From the NCBI GenBank assembly GCA_964524515.1, contig CAZGEA010000001.1:186001-250000 (forward strand): a stretch of DNA of 64,000 nucleotides. Direction: 5' to 3'. This document shows positions 25,967 through 34,998 of this stretch, piece after piece. The translations under genes were made by a program, and so were the position numbers. This stretch comes from CAZGEA01 sp964524515. Its GTDB lineage: Bacteria > Patescibacteriota > Microgenomatia > UBA8517. Each line of letters starts with the position of its first letter. The first letter of the stretch is position 1. The notes beneath the pieces were generated by a model that made no database searches, was not told the origin of the DNA, and saw nothing but the letters and a program-made list of their open reading frames with translations.

Positions 25967-26587
25967 TTACCTTTTTTTATAAATCAAAATATCTTGAGCT
26001 ATTGAAGAATACTTAAGTGAAACAACTTCCTCCATCGAATTCACAATTTGATCTCCTATTTCTTGTTTATTTCGATCAAACCCAATTCCATGAATTGTTA
26101 TATTTAAACAGTTTAATTTCTGATCAGTAGTAAAATCCATCCCATATTTACTATATTGCTCGTATAAACTTCTATAAATTTCTTCTTCAGAAATCGATTG
26201 CTCTAAAAAAGGAGAAAAATAATTAAGTGCTAAATAATAGATCTTGGGAGATCTGATACTATCACAAATTATATCAATCATATGAGGTTTAACCTTAGAT
26301 TCGACAATAATCTTACTGGCAAATTCCAAATTTTGAGCTGTTGTTGCCGATTTTTCCTCCAAAATTATTTTTGATGAAATCTCGGGATTAAGCTCAAGTA
26401 TGTAATTTTTAATAGATCGAGCTTCGGATAATTCGATCTGAGGAGCTGTAAAGCCACCACATATAATCACCATACCTAATTCTTGAGCTTGCTGAATGAC
26501 TTCAATTGCTTTATCAAGATAATCTTTATATTTGTGATTAGATTTTTCAAAAATTCCATAACCCAATATAACTACAATTTTATTCAT
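25967..26587 (-). CDS. YdcF/DUF218-like protein
   Basis: 206 aa, no signal peptide. VVILGYGIF at the N-terminus, IICGGFTAPQIELSEARSIKNYI and the EEKSATTAQNLEFA block are the hallmarks of the DUF218 (YdcF/SanA) family, whose Rossmann-like fold is associated with envelope or nucleotide-linked roles. The exact activity is unknown. It lies alone after a promoter and a long structured leader (26588-26724). Confidence 0.75.
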   Translation of the reverse strand: MNKIVVILGYGIFEKSNHKYKDYLDKAIEVIQQAQELGMVIICGGFTAPQIELSEARSIKNYILELNPEISSKIILEEKSATTAQNLEFASKIIVESKVKPHMIDIICDSIRSPKIYYLALNYFSPFLEQSISEEEIYRSLYEQYSKYGMDFTTDQKLNCLNITIHGIGFDRNKQEIGDQIVNSMEEVVSLKYSSIAQDILIYKKR

Positions 26588-26620
26588 TAATTAGTGAAGT
26601 ATAACATCGAAGATTGTTTT

Positions 26621-26689
26621 TAGAACGGCAAGATTTTATGTGAGTGTTTTTACGGCTTGTCGTAATATTCCCAGCTGCTTGCCGTTCTA
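26621..26689 (-). ncRNA. Structured RNA-like element upstream of the ydcF-like gene
   Basis: Two perfect 12-base arms, TAGAACGGCAAG (26621-26632) and CTTGCCGTTCTA (26678-26689), enclose 45 bases. Inside is a second hairpin, TTACG-6-CGTAA (26650-26665), whose ACGGCTTGTCGT echoes the outer arms. A good promoter lies just upstream on the minus strand, and no ORF fits between. It could be a 5' leader with a regulatory fold, a small RNA, or a remnant of a mobile element. No U-tract follows, so a simple terminator is unlikely. Confidence 0.5.
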
Positions 26690-26730
26690 ATAGTCTTTAT
26701 AAATCGCTTTGATTTCTCTAAGACATGAGT

Positions 26731-26759
26731 ATTATAACACAATTTGAGGCTAAAATCAA
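26731..26759 (-). promoter_or_regulatory. Promoter for the structured leader and ydcF-like gene
   Basis: Minus strand: -35 TTGATT (26754-26759), 17-base spacer, perfect -10 TATAAT (26731-26736). The start of transcription would be near 26724, giving a leader of about 137 bases. The -35 lies inside the second copy of the rplS 3'-end repeat. Confidence 0.65.
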
Positions 26760-26800
26760 GCTCTGCTTATTTTTCGAAGATACTATCAAGCTCTGCTAAT
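26755..26800 (-). repeat. Direct repeat of the rplS 3' end, 30-base period
   Basis: A 16-base sequence covering the last codons and stop of rplS (26785-26800, AGCAGAGCTTGAT core) recurs at 26755-26770 with one mismatch, exactly 30 bases further along, so the copy is in the same reading frame (Ser-Arg-Ala-stop). Confidence 0.8.
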
Positions 26801-27130
26801 AGATCTTGATCGAATGGAGTCAATTTCACGAGCACTTTTTTCTCTTATAAAATAAAGCTTAGCTTTTCTAGTTCCTTTAGTATAATTTTTAACAACTTCA
26901 ATCTTTTCAATACTTGGAGTCATCAATGGAAAAATCTGTTCAATTCCAATCTTTTGCTCACCAATCCGTCTTACTGTGAAGCTTTTTCCTGTATCTCGGC
27001 CTTTAATAGCAATAACAGTTCCCTCAAAAACTTGAGTTCTCATTTTCTCTCCATCTTTGATCTTAAGAGATACTTTTATAACATCTCCAATACCGAAGGT
27101 TACATTGTTATGAATTGCAGTTAAAGCCAT
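26786..27130 (-). CDS. rplS: 50S ribosomal protein L19
   Basis: 114 aa from the chosen ATG (MALTAIHNNVTFGIGDVIKV), the usual size. Family motifs include RTQVFEGTVIAIKGRD, SFTVRRIG and the C-terminal RKAKLYFIREKSAR. It sits at the 30S-50S interface. The frame continues 13 codons upstream, but these lie across the -10 box. Stop is TGA. Transcribed alone, apart from rpsP/trmD, its usual neighbours. Confidence 0.95.
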   Translation of the reverse strand: MALTAIHNNVTFGIGDVIKVSLKIKDGEKMRTQVFEGTVIAIKGRDTGKSFTVRRIGEQKIGIEQIFPLMTPSIEKIEVVKNYTKGTRKAKLYFIREKSAREIDSIRSRSISRA

Positions 27131-27140
27131 ATGAAGCTGT

Positions 27141-27169
27141 ATTATACTAAATATCTTGAGTTTCAACAA
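27141..27169 (-). promoter_or_regulatory. Promoter of rplS
   Basis: Minus strand: -35 TTGTTG (27164-27169), 17-base spacer, perfect -10 TATAAT (27141-27146), 10 bases before the ATG. The leader would be only a few bases, too short for a Shine-Dalgarno. Confidence 0.7.
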
Positions 27170-27185
27170 GATTTAACCCAAAAGC

Positions 27186-30100
27186 CTAAGATGAGGCCAA
27201 AAGTGATGAAATCTGATGTCCCAAGTTATCATTCCATAAAATTCCAAATTTAAGTGGAATTGTTCTATTTTCTCCTTCAAAGCTCAAAACTACTTGCTGA
27301 TTCCCTGGACTATTTTGCAAAAGTTGCTTTAATTCTTTAAGTTTTTCAACTGATGTTCCTTTTGGAATATTCAAAAAAACTTCTCTTTTGGTATTTATTG
27401 CGCTCTCAACAGTATCCACTGATTCAACCAAAAAATTCTTTTCATCATCACGATTTTCAATTTTTCCCGTTAACAGAAGCGGCATCATATTTACAAACAA
27501 ATGCTCAGTTGTAGCGTAAAGCTTTGGAAAAACTACACAAGAAAGCGTTCCAGTTCCATCTTCAACTTTACAAAAAGCCATTTTAGCAGCTGTCTTTTTA
27601 GTTACCACACTTCGAGTTTCAGTAACAACACACGCAATTTTAATAAGTTCCGGGTAATCATCAGTTTCCAATAAATCTCCAATTTTAATAGTGCCATAGG
27701 CAGACAAAACTCCAATGCTCTCCGATATTGGCTTTGCAGACAGTGAAAAACCAAGTAACTCACGCTCTAAATTTTCAATCTCGCTATCCGGCATCTCTGG
27801 AACATCAGAAACTATTGTATAAACTGTCTCGCTTGCCGCTTCCTGTTCATCATTGATTAATCCAAACAAATCCTGCTGTGCTGTAGCCTCTTTAGGCTTC
27901 ACTCGCGATCTAATCTCATCAATAGCTGCCAACAAAGCTGCACGATTCCCAAAACGAGTTAAAGCCCCAACTTTAATCAAACTCTCAAGAACTTTTTTAT
28001 TAACTTTCCTTCCCTCAACTCTACCCAAAAAATCAGCAATTGATAAAAATACTCCAAGCTCTCGAGCTTCCAATATAGATTCAATTGCAGCTTGACCCAC
28101 ATTTTTAATGGCAGATAATCCAAATCGAATTGCCAATCCATCAAGTGAATCCTCGTTCTCTACAATAGTAAAATCAGTATCGCTTTCATTTATATCAGGA
28201 GTCAAAACTTTTATTCCCAATCTCCTGCATTCATTAACTCCTTCTGATATTTTCTCAGTATCCCCTGATTCACAAGACAAAAGTGCAGTCATATACTCAT
28301 GTGGATAATTAGCCTTCATGTAAGCTGTGTAATAAGCCACCATTCCATATGAAGCTGCGTGTGCCTTATTGAATCCATAGCTTTGAAACGGCTCAAATAA
28401 AAGCCATAAATTATCAGCAAACTTTTGAGTTTGACCATTGGCCACAATTCCTTTAGTAAATTTATCTTTTTGAGCAGCCATTTCTTCAGGAATTTTTTTA
28501 CCAACTGCTTTTCTAAATTTATCCGCTTCCTCCCATGTATACCCAGCCAAATCAAGCGCACAAAACAATAGATCATCTTGATAAACAATTAATCCATAAG
28601 ATGCCCCCAAAAACTTTTCCATTCGAGAATCCAAGTAAGAAATCAAAGCTGGATTATTTTTTCGAGCAATATATTCAGGAATCACAGCCATAGGACCAGG
28701 ACGATACAATGCAACCATTGCCATCAAATCTTCTATTTTATTTGGTTTAAGTTCTTTTAAATATCTTGTCATTCCAGATGATGACAATTGAAAAACACCC
28801 ATGGTATCTCCATGCGAAAGCATTTCAAAAGTTTTTGTATCATCAAGAGGAATTTGGTGTAAATCTATTTTTATATCTCTTCGTTTTTTAACAATATCAA
28901 TAGCAGATCCTAAAATTGATAAATTCCTAATTCCCAAAATATCAAATTTAATCAGTCCAACATCCTCACACGCATGCATTTCATATTGGGTAACCATTTT
29001 CTCTCCATTTGGGCTATCATTTTGAATTGGAGTGAAATCAGTCAAAGTACTTGGTGCAACCACAACTCCTGCAGCATGAACCGAAAGATGTCTTGCTGAC
29101 CCCTCAACCGCATGAGCTAAATCAATAATTTTTTTAGTATCCCGATCTGCATCATATAATGCTTTAAGCTCAGGGCTTTTCTCAAGAGCAATTGGAATAC
29201 TCACAGGAAATCCCTGCTTTGGTGGTGGAACTAATTTTGATATTTTGTCACCAGTTGCATATGGATACCCCAAAACACGAGCCACATCCCGAACAGCAGC
29301 CCTAGCCAACATTCTTCCAAATGTACAAATCTGCGCCACCTTATCATGCCCATAAGTGCGAGATATGTATTCGATAACTTCTTCACGTCTGGCGTCCGAT
29401 ACGTCAAAATCAATATCAGGTGGAGTAGGTCTAAAAGGATTCAAAAATCTTTCAAAAGGTAAATAATAAACCAAAGGATTAACTGTTGTAATTCCAAGTA
29501 AAAATGAAACAAAACTTCCTGCAGCTGATCCTCTTGTGTTAGTTATAATTCCTTCAGTATTTGCCCAATTAACCATATCGCAAACTATCAAAAAATATGA
29601 TGCATATCCTTTTTGATTAATAATCCCCAATTCATGTTCAATTCTCTCAATTGCCTGCACGCTCTCCAATCCTCGCTCTTTCATTTTCGAATATGCCAAA
29701 TCAGTTAGTCTCTGCTCTGCAGTCACACCTTCAGGCAATTCATATTTAGGAAAAAACCACTTTCCAAGAGTTGATATCACCAAATCACAAGAATCAGCAA
29801 TCTTTCGGGTATTTGCAATTGCATCAGGAAAATCAGGAAAAAGTTCTTTCATCTCATCTGCACTTTTTACATAAAAAGTAGGATTATCAACAAATCTAAT
29901 TCGCTTGGTGTCTGCAACTTGTTTTCCAGTTGAAACACAAACCAATACATCCTGTGCTGTTGAATCAATTTGATTAATATAATGAGCATCATTGGTAGCA
30001 ACAAGGGGAATTCCAAGTTCACGAGAAAGCTTTACAACTCCCTCATTCATAATTTTTTCAGAGTCCTTCATTTTGGTCAGCTCAGCTGCAATATCAGGAT

Positions 30101-30665
30101 GAATTGCTTGTGGAATAAACTCTTCATATCTATGTCTTTGAATTTCAAGATAATAATCTTTTCCAAAAACATCCAAAAACCACTTTGCAGTATCTTTTGC
30201 TTTTTCATATTGTCCATCAATCAAAAGTGAACCAACTTCGCCAGCCGGGCATGCGGATGTACAAATTATCCCCTTAGAATATTTTTCAAGTAAAGTACGA
30301 GTGAAACGAGGTCTATAATAATATCCCTCTGTGTGAGCAATTGAAGTTAATTTCATGATATTTTTATATCCCTCTTCGTCTTTTGCAAGAAGCAGCAAGT
30401 GATTATTTCTAGTTTTTTCAACTTCTCCACGAGATTTATGATCACCCAAAGTAGTGTATGCTTCCATTCCTATAATTGGTTTTATTTCATTTTTACGAGC
30501 TTCCTTGTAAAACTCAATTGCTCCATACATTACTCCGTGATCAGTAATTGCACAGCTGTCCATATCAAGCTCTTTTAATCTCTTCATTAATTTTGATGTT
30601 TTAGATAATCCATCAAGTAATGAATATTCGCTGTGTAAATGAAGATGTATAAAATCAGATGCCAT
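27186..30665 (-). CDS. dnaE: DNA polymerase III alpha subunit
   Basis: 1159 aa. N-terminal PHP domain (FIHLHLHSEYSLLDG, ATNDAHY), the C-family polymerase palm with the catalytic aspartates in PDIDFDVSDARR, fingers (SYGFNKAHAASYG), a tandem HhH, and a C-terminal OB fold with a short tail. Main replicative polymerase. The first conserved residues (MASDFIHLHLHSEYS) set the start at 30665 rather than 34 codons upstream, which would overlap gatB. Follows gatB by 16 bases. Confidence 0.97.
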   Translation of the reverse strand: MASDFIHLHLHSEYSLLDGLSKTSKLMKRLKELDMDSCAITDHGVMYGAIEFYKEARKNEIKPIIGMEAYTTLGDHKSRGEVEKTRNNHLLLLAKDEEGYKNIMKLTSIAHTEGYYYRPRFTRTLLEKYSKGIICTSACPAGEVGSLLIDGQYEKAKDTAKWFLDVFGKDYYLEIQRHRYEEFIPQAIHPDIAAELTKMKDSEKIMNEGVVKLSRELGIPLVATNDAHYINQIDSTAQDVLVCVSTGKQVADTKRIRFVDNPTFYVKSADEMKELFPDFPDAIANTRKIADSCDLVISTLGKWFFPKYELPEGVTAEQRLTDLAYSKMKERGLESVQAIERIEHELGIINQKGYASYFLIVCDMVNWANTEGIITNTRGSAAGSFVSFLLGITTVNPLVYYLPFERFLNPFRPTPPDIDFDVSDARREEVIEYISRTYGHDKVAQICTFGRMLARAAVRDVARVLGYPYATGDKISKLVPPPKQGFPVSIPIALEKSPELKALYDADRDTKKIIDLAHAVEGSARHLSVHAAGVVVAPSTLTDFTPIQNDSPNGEKMVTQYEMHACEDVGLIKFDILGIRNLSILGSAIDIVKKRRDIKIDLHQIPLDDTKTFEMLSHGDTMGVFQLSSSGMTRYLKELKPNKIEDLMAMVALYRPGPMAVIPEYIARKNNPALISYLDSRMEKFLGASYGLIVYQDDLLFCALDLAGYTWEEADKFRKAVGKKIPEEMAAQKDKFTKGIVANGQTQKFADNLWLLFEPFQSYGFNKAHAASYGMVAYYTAYMKANYPHEYMTALLSCESGDTEKISEGVNECRRLGIKVLTPDINESDTDFTIVENEDSLDGLAIRFGLSAIKNVGQAAIESILEARELGVFLSIADFLGRVEGRKVNKKVLESLIKVGALTRFGNRAALLAAIDEIRSRVKPKEATAQQDLFGLINDEQEAASETVYTIVSDVPEMPDSEIENLERELLGFSLSAKPISESIGVLSAYGTIKIGDLLETDDYPELIKIACVVTETRSVVTKKTAAKMAFCKVEDGTGTLSCVVFPKLYATTEHLFVNMMPLLLTGKIENRDDEKNFLVESVDTVESAINTKREVFLNIPKGTSVEKLKELKQLLQNSPGNQQVVLSFEGENRTIPLKFGILWNDNLGHQISSLLASS

Positions 30666-30681
30666 TATCTTTAGTAGTTTG

Positions 30682-32016
30682 CTATTTTTTTTGAATTTCT
30701 TCAATAAGAAATTCAGTAATCCTTTTAGGGTCTCCTTTGCCCTTAAGTATTTTCTGGGTCTGTCCAATCAAAAATCCAATAACATTTCCATTTCCATCTT
30801 TATATTTTTGAACCACTTCAGAATTTTCGCTGATAACTTGGATAACTGCATTAATTACGTCATGATCTGAAGAAAAACTAGCCTTAATACTTTGATGTAA
30901 AACTTTAACAATTTGCCCAGCTTCTAACTTTTCTTTTTCAGGATTATTTGCAATATAATTGGCTATCATTACTGGTGTTACTTGTTCGTCATTAGATAAT
31001 TTGATAGATTCTTCAAACAAATTTGATAAATTCATATCTCCAACCAACAACTCTGCAATCTGTTTTTTCAATTTAAATTCTTCCTCATATCTTTTAATCT
31101 TTTGTATAGGCAATTCTGGAATAATATCTATCAAATAATTAATATACTTTTCCTCAAATACAAATGGTGCAATATCAGGCTCAGGAAAATATCTATAATC
31201 ATGAGCATCTTCTTTTATTCTCTGAGAAACCGTTTTTCCAGTTTTTTCACTATAACCTCGAGTCTCCTGAACAACTTCTCTTCCCTCATTTAATATTTCA
31301 GATTGTCTTTCAATTTCATAATCAATAGCTTTTTTCAAAAACCTGAACGAATTAATATTTTTAAGCTCTACTTTGTAGTTAGGTAATTCATCTGGTTTTC
31401 CTTGATCCATATCTTTTAAAGAAATATTTGCTTCCAATCTCATAGATCCTTTTTCCATATCAGCAGTTGATATTCCAAGTGTTCGAATAATCAATTGAAT
31501 CTCTTTCAAGAAAATACTTACACTTTCTGAATCAGAAAAATCAGGCTCAGTAACCATTTCAACCAAAGGCACTCCAGATCTATTAAAATCAATTAAAGAT
31601 ACTTTTTTACTATCAATTTCACTATGCACTAGCTTTGCAGTATCCTCTTCCATGTGAATTCTTCTTATTTTTATCTCTCGACCATCAATCTCATATTTAC
31701 CATTTTTACAAAAAGGCAAATCATATTGACTAGTCTGAAATGATTTTGGCAAATCAGGATATGAATAATGTTTTCTATCAAATTTAGAAAATTTAGAAAT
31801 TTCACAATTCAATGTCAATCCAAATCTCAAAACCCTTTCAATAGCCTCACGGTTTACATATGGCAATGCACCAGGCAATCCAAGACAAACTGGGCAAGTG
31901 TGAGTGTTCGGCTCAACTCCAAAGTGATCAGCAGGGCATCCACAAAACATTTTAGATTTTGTAGAAAGTTCAATGTGAACTTCAAGTCCGATTATTGGTT
32001 TAAAATTTTTATTCAT
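30682..32016 (-). CDS. gatB: Asp/Glu-tRNA amidotransferase subunit B
   Basis: 444 aa; usual length about 475, with the shortfall in the C-terminal YqeY-like tail. The kinase-like core is intact: IGLEVHIEL, the zinc cysteines in MFCGCPADHFG and CPVCLGLPG, DYRYFPEPDIAP. GatB phosphorylates the misacylated tRNA before amide transfer. Separated from gatA by an MFS gene but on the same transcript, with a 1-base gap to that gene. Confidence 0.95.
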   Translation of the reverse strand: MNKNFKPIIGLEVHIELSTKSKMFCGCPADHFGVEPNTHTCPVCLGLPGALPYVNREAIERVLRFGLTLNCEISKFSKFDRKHYSYPDLPKSFQTSQYDLPFCKNGKYEIDGREIKIRRIHMEEDTAKLVHSEIDSKKVSLIDFNRSGVPLVEMVTEPDFSDSESVSIFLKEIQLIIRTLGISTADMEKGSMRLEANISLKDMDQGKPDELPNYKVELKNINSFRFLKKAIDYEIERQSEILNEGREVVQETRGYSEKTGKTVSQRIKEDAHDYRYFPEPDIAPFVFEEKYINYLIDIIPELPIQKIKRYEEEFKLKKQIAELLVGDMNLSNLFEESIKLSNDEQVTPVMIANYIANNPEKEKLEAGQIVKVLHQSIKASFSSDHDVINAVIQVISENSEVVQKYKDGNGNVIGFLIGQTQKILKGKGDPKRITEFLIEEIQKK

Positions 32017-32017
32017 T

Positions 32018-33247
32018 TCAAATTTTGATTAACTTATTAGAAAAAATATAAGCAACAATACAAAATGTTGCAATAATAGATAACAAAACATTAACACTCA
32101 AAACTTCAGATATTGTCCCAGAAAAAATAACCGGCAAGATAGTAAACATTGTTGATAAAAACCAAAAATTACCAAATACACGCCCCATCAAACCTCCAGG
32201 TGTCGCCTCCTGCATAAATGTCATTGCAGGAATAATAACCAATACAAACATACCTCCAAATAATCCAAACAATAAAAGTGAACTGAAAGTTTTAATAATC
32301 ATAGGTAAATGAGGAACAATAAATGATAAAGATAAAAGTATTAATGCCATTCCAATTAATCCCATATCAATAACTTTTCTCTTTCTAATTCCCTTTGATG
32401 CAAATTTAGAAACAAACATTGTTCCAATTAATGCTCCAATTCCAGCAGGAGCCACAACCATCACACCAGCTCGAGCTGGAGGCACATTCAATACATTAGT
32501 GGCCAATACAGGCAAATTAATCATTAATACTGCAGATATTACTTGTACACTAACCAACAAAAGAATAGGATACAAGACTGCATTGTGATTTTTAATAAAT
32601 AAATATCCCTCAATTATTCTTTCAAAAAACTCTCGTATTTCAACTTCAAATTTTCCAAATTGCTTTTTAATTGATTTATTAGAAGGAAGCAAAGAAACAC
32701 AAATAAATGCGCTAAACAATCCAAATGAAGATAAAATAAGTGATGGTCTAAATCCGAGTAATTCATACAATAATCCAGCAATTCCAAAACCTAATATAAA
32801 CGATAATTGATTTGATAAGAAAAATATTCCATTTGCAGATGTTAAATAATTTTTTGGCACCACAGAAGGAAGTGTCGCGCTCTCAGCTGGTACATAAAAC
32901 TGATTAAAAAATGAATACAAAAATACAACTGCATATGAAATGAAAAACTTATTTCCTGGGAAAAATGCATAAAACAAAATTACCATTGCTTGTGAAAAAT
33001 TTGAAATCATCAAAACTTTTCTTCTATCAACCAAATCTGCAAATGCAGATGCAAATGGTCCAACAACCAAAGCTGGAATCGAATAAGTAACCCAAAGCAA
33101 TGAAGTCGCAATCGAAGACCCAGTATCATCAAACAATCTCAAAAGAATTAAAAAAGATAACATATTAATAATTACTCCCGATAAAGCTTGCGAAACAAAC
33201 AAATATCTATAATTTTTAATTTTTAATACTTTCAAAAATTCTTTCAT
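32018..33247 (-). CDS. MFS transporter (EntS/MFS_3-like)
   Basis: 409 aa, about 12 membrane segments. RYLFVSQALSG at the N-terminus, FADLVDRRKVLM after the second helix (the MFS motif A region) and VPAESATLPSVV are typical of the MFS_3 group of drug and siderophore exporters. The substrate cannot be deduced. It is inserted between gatA and gatB with gaps of 5 and 1 bases, an unusual place for a transporter. Confidence 0.87.
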   Translation of the reverse strand: MKEFLKVLKIKNYRYLFVSQALSGVIINMLSFLILLRLFDDTGSSIATSLLWVTYSIPALVVGPFASAFADLVDRRKVLMISNFSQAMVILFYAFFPGNKFFISYAVVFLYSFFNQFYVPAESATLPSVVPKNYLTSANGIFFLSNQLSFILGFGIAGLLYELLGFRPSLILSSFGLFSAFICVSLLPSNKSIKKQFGKFEVEIREFFERIIEGYLFIKNHNAVLYPILLLVSVQVISAVLMINLPVLATNVLNVPPARAGVMVVAPAGIGALIGTMFVSKFASKGIRKRKVIDMGLIGMALILLSLSFIVPHLPMIIKTFSSLLLFGLFGGMFVLVIIPAMTFMQEATPGGLMGRVFGNFWFLSTMFTILPVIFSGTISEVLSVNVLLSIIATFCIVAYIFSNKLIKI

Positions 33248-33252
33248 TTTTT

Positions 33253-34662
33253 TTAAGAAATATCAGGCTTTCGATCTGTAAAATCATTCTCACTTTGATA
33301 AAGCTCTCCCAAATCAAATAACACATTCTCACCAAATCGCTTACTCATTAATTGAAATCCAAGTGGCAATCCATTGGTATCAAAACCAGATGGAACTGCA
33401 AGTCCTGGAATTCCAGATAAATTAGCAGTTGCTGCATAAATATCAGTTAAATACATTTTAAGAGGATCATTTGCCTTCTCACCAATTTTAAATGCAGATG
33501 TAGGAGAAACTGGAGCAATTAATGCATCAACTTTTTCAAACACTTCATTTACTTCATTTATAATTTTAGATCGCACTCGCATTGCTTTATCATAATACGC
33601 ATCATAATAACCACTAGATAATGCATATGTTCCAATCATTATTCTTCGTTTTGCCTCACTTCCAAATGAATTTCTGGTATTTCCAAACCTTACACCATCA
33701 TATCTTCCCAAATTAGAAGAAACTTCAGCTGGCTGAATAATATAATAAACTCCAATTGCATATTCAGTAGTTGGAAGCGAAACTTCCATAATTTTAATTC
33801 CCTTTTTCTCATAAAAAGAAATTACATTTTCTACATTTTTACGAACTTGCGGGTCAATTCCCTCACCAAAAAATTCTTTTGGAACACCAATAACCAAATC
33901 ATTTAATTTTTTAGATTTTCCAAATTCAAAATCAACAACTGTTCCATCATGTCCATCCACACCTTTAGTTATTTCAAAAACTTTCCTACTATCCTCAACT
34001 GTTCTTGTAATATGCCCCATGGTATCAAGTGAACTAGCCATGGCAACTGCACCATACCGAGAAACCGCACCATAAGTTGGCTTCAATCCAACTAATCCAC
34101 AATAATTTGCAGGCAATCTTGTTGATCCACACGTATCAGTACTCGTTGCAATCATTGATAAACCTGCAGCAACCGATGCACCAGATCCACTTGAAGATCC
34201 GCCAGGAACATATTCTCTATTCCAAGGGTTTTTTGTAGGTCCAAAATCAGAATTTTCACCTGATGAGCCATGAGCCCATGCATCCATATTTAGTTTTCCA
34301 ACTGTAATAGCTCCAGCATCTTTTAATTTTTTAACAACAGTTGCACTATATTGTGGAATATAACTATCCAATAATTTTGATGCTGCAGTTGTTTTAATTC
34401 CTTTTGTCAAAAACAAATCCTTATGCGAAATAACTACACCCAAAAGTGGATATTCATCAAATGCAGTTTTACCTTTCTCGCTAATTATTTGATCAACTTT
34501 TTTAGCTTCCTCAAATGCTAAATCTTCAGTAATAGTAATAAAAGCATTGAGTTTTGGATTAAGTTCATTAATTTTTGAAATGTATTCTTGAACCAATTGA
34601 GTAGCTGTGAATTCCTTATTTAATAATTTTTCTTGAAGTTGTTTAATTGTTAAAAAGCGCAT
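33253..34662 (-). CDS. gatA: Asp/Glu-tRNA amidotransferase subunit A
   Basis: 469 aa, normal length. Amidase-signature enzyme that releases ammonia from glutamine for GatB. The Ser-Ser-Lys triad lies in VISHKDLF (Lys), GGSSSGSGASVAAG, and TDTCGSTRLPA, where the nucleophile loop normally reads SDTGGSIRQPA; the Cys for Gly change beside the loop is unusual. The gene is 5 bases after gatC. Confidence 0.96.
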   Translation of the reverse strand: MRFLTIKQLQEKLLNKEFTATQLVQEYISKINELNPKLNAFITITEDLAFEEAKKVDQIISEKGKTAFDEYPLLGVVISHKDLFLTKGIKTTAASKLLDSYIPQYSATVVKKLKDAGAITVGKLNMDAWAHGSSGENSDFGPTKNPWNREYVPGGSSSGSGASVAAGLSMIATSTDTCGSTRLPANYCGLVGLKPTYGAVSRYGAVAMASSLDTMGHITRTVEDSRKVFEITKGVDGHDGTVVDFEFGKSKKLNDLVIGVPKEFFGEGIDPQVRKNVENVISFYEKKGIKIMEVSLPTTEYAIGVYYIIQPAEVSSNLGRYDGVRFGNTRNSFGSEAKRRIMIGTYALSSGYYDAYYDKAMRVRSKIINEVNEVFEKVDALIAPVSPTSAFKIGEKANDPLKMYLTDIYAATANLSGIPGLAVPSGFDTNGLPLGFQLMSKRFGENVLFDLGELYQSENDFTDRKPDIS

Positions 34663-34667
34663 ATTTA

Positions 34668-34979
34668 TTATTCTCCATCACGGTCTATTATTCTCTCCAC
34701 AATAAAATATCTTTCATCAGTTTTAGAAGCATTCAAAAGTGCTTCACTTTGAGTTAAAATATCAAATTCAGAAATATTATCCTCACGGGATACATTAGTT
34801 AGTCCAGTAGTTTGACTAGTTGGCTCAATATTTGAAGTATCAATTTCTTTTAATTTCTCAAAATAATCAAAAACATTTGTTAATTCACTAGAAAGTTTTT
34901 CAGCTTCATTATCATCAATTACCAAATTGGCAAGTTTTGCCAAATGAAATATATCAGTCTTTGTTAATTTTGATGACAT
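34668..34979 (-). CDS. gatC: Asp/Glu-tRNA amidotransferase subunit C
   Basis: 103 aa. Small belt-like subunit holding GatA and GatB together. Family features: an N-terminal helix (TDIFHLAKLANLVI), LTNVFDYFEKLKEIDTSNIEPT, and a C-terminal ERYFIVERIIDRDGE that matches the usual -F-VP.V..... end. GatCAB makes Gln-tRNA and/or Asn-tRNA, so the cell probably lacks GlnRS or AsnRS (inference). Confidence 0.92.
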   Translation of the reverse strand: MSSKLTKTDIFHLAKLANLVIDDNEAEKLSSELTNVFDYFEKLKEIDTSNIEPTSQTTGLTNVSREDNISEFDILTQSEALLNASKTDERYFIVERIIDRDGE

Positions 34980-34998
34980 TCCCCATATAATAGGTTAA

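Noticed and set aside
27186..27230. Imperfect CTTTTGG...ATCTT duplication at the dnaE end
   Set aside because: The offset is 19 bases, out of frame, and the match is short; not comparable to the parB and rplS cases.
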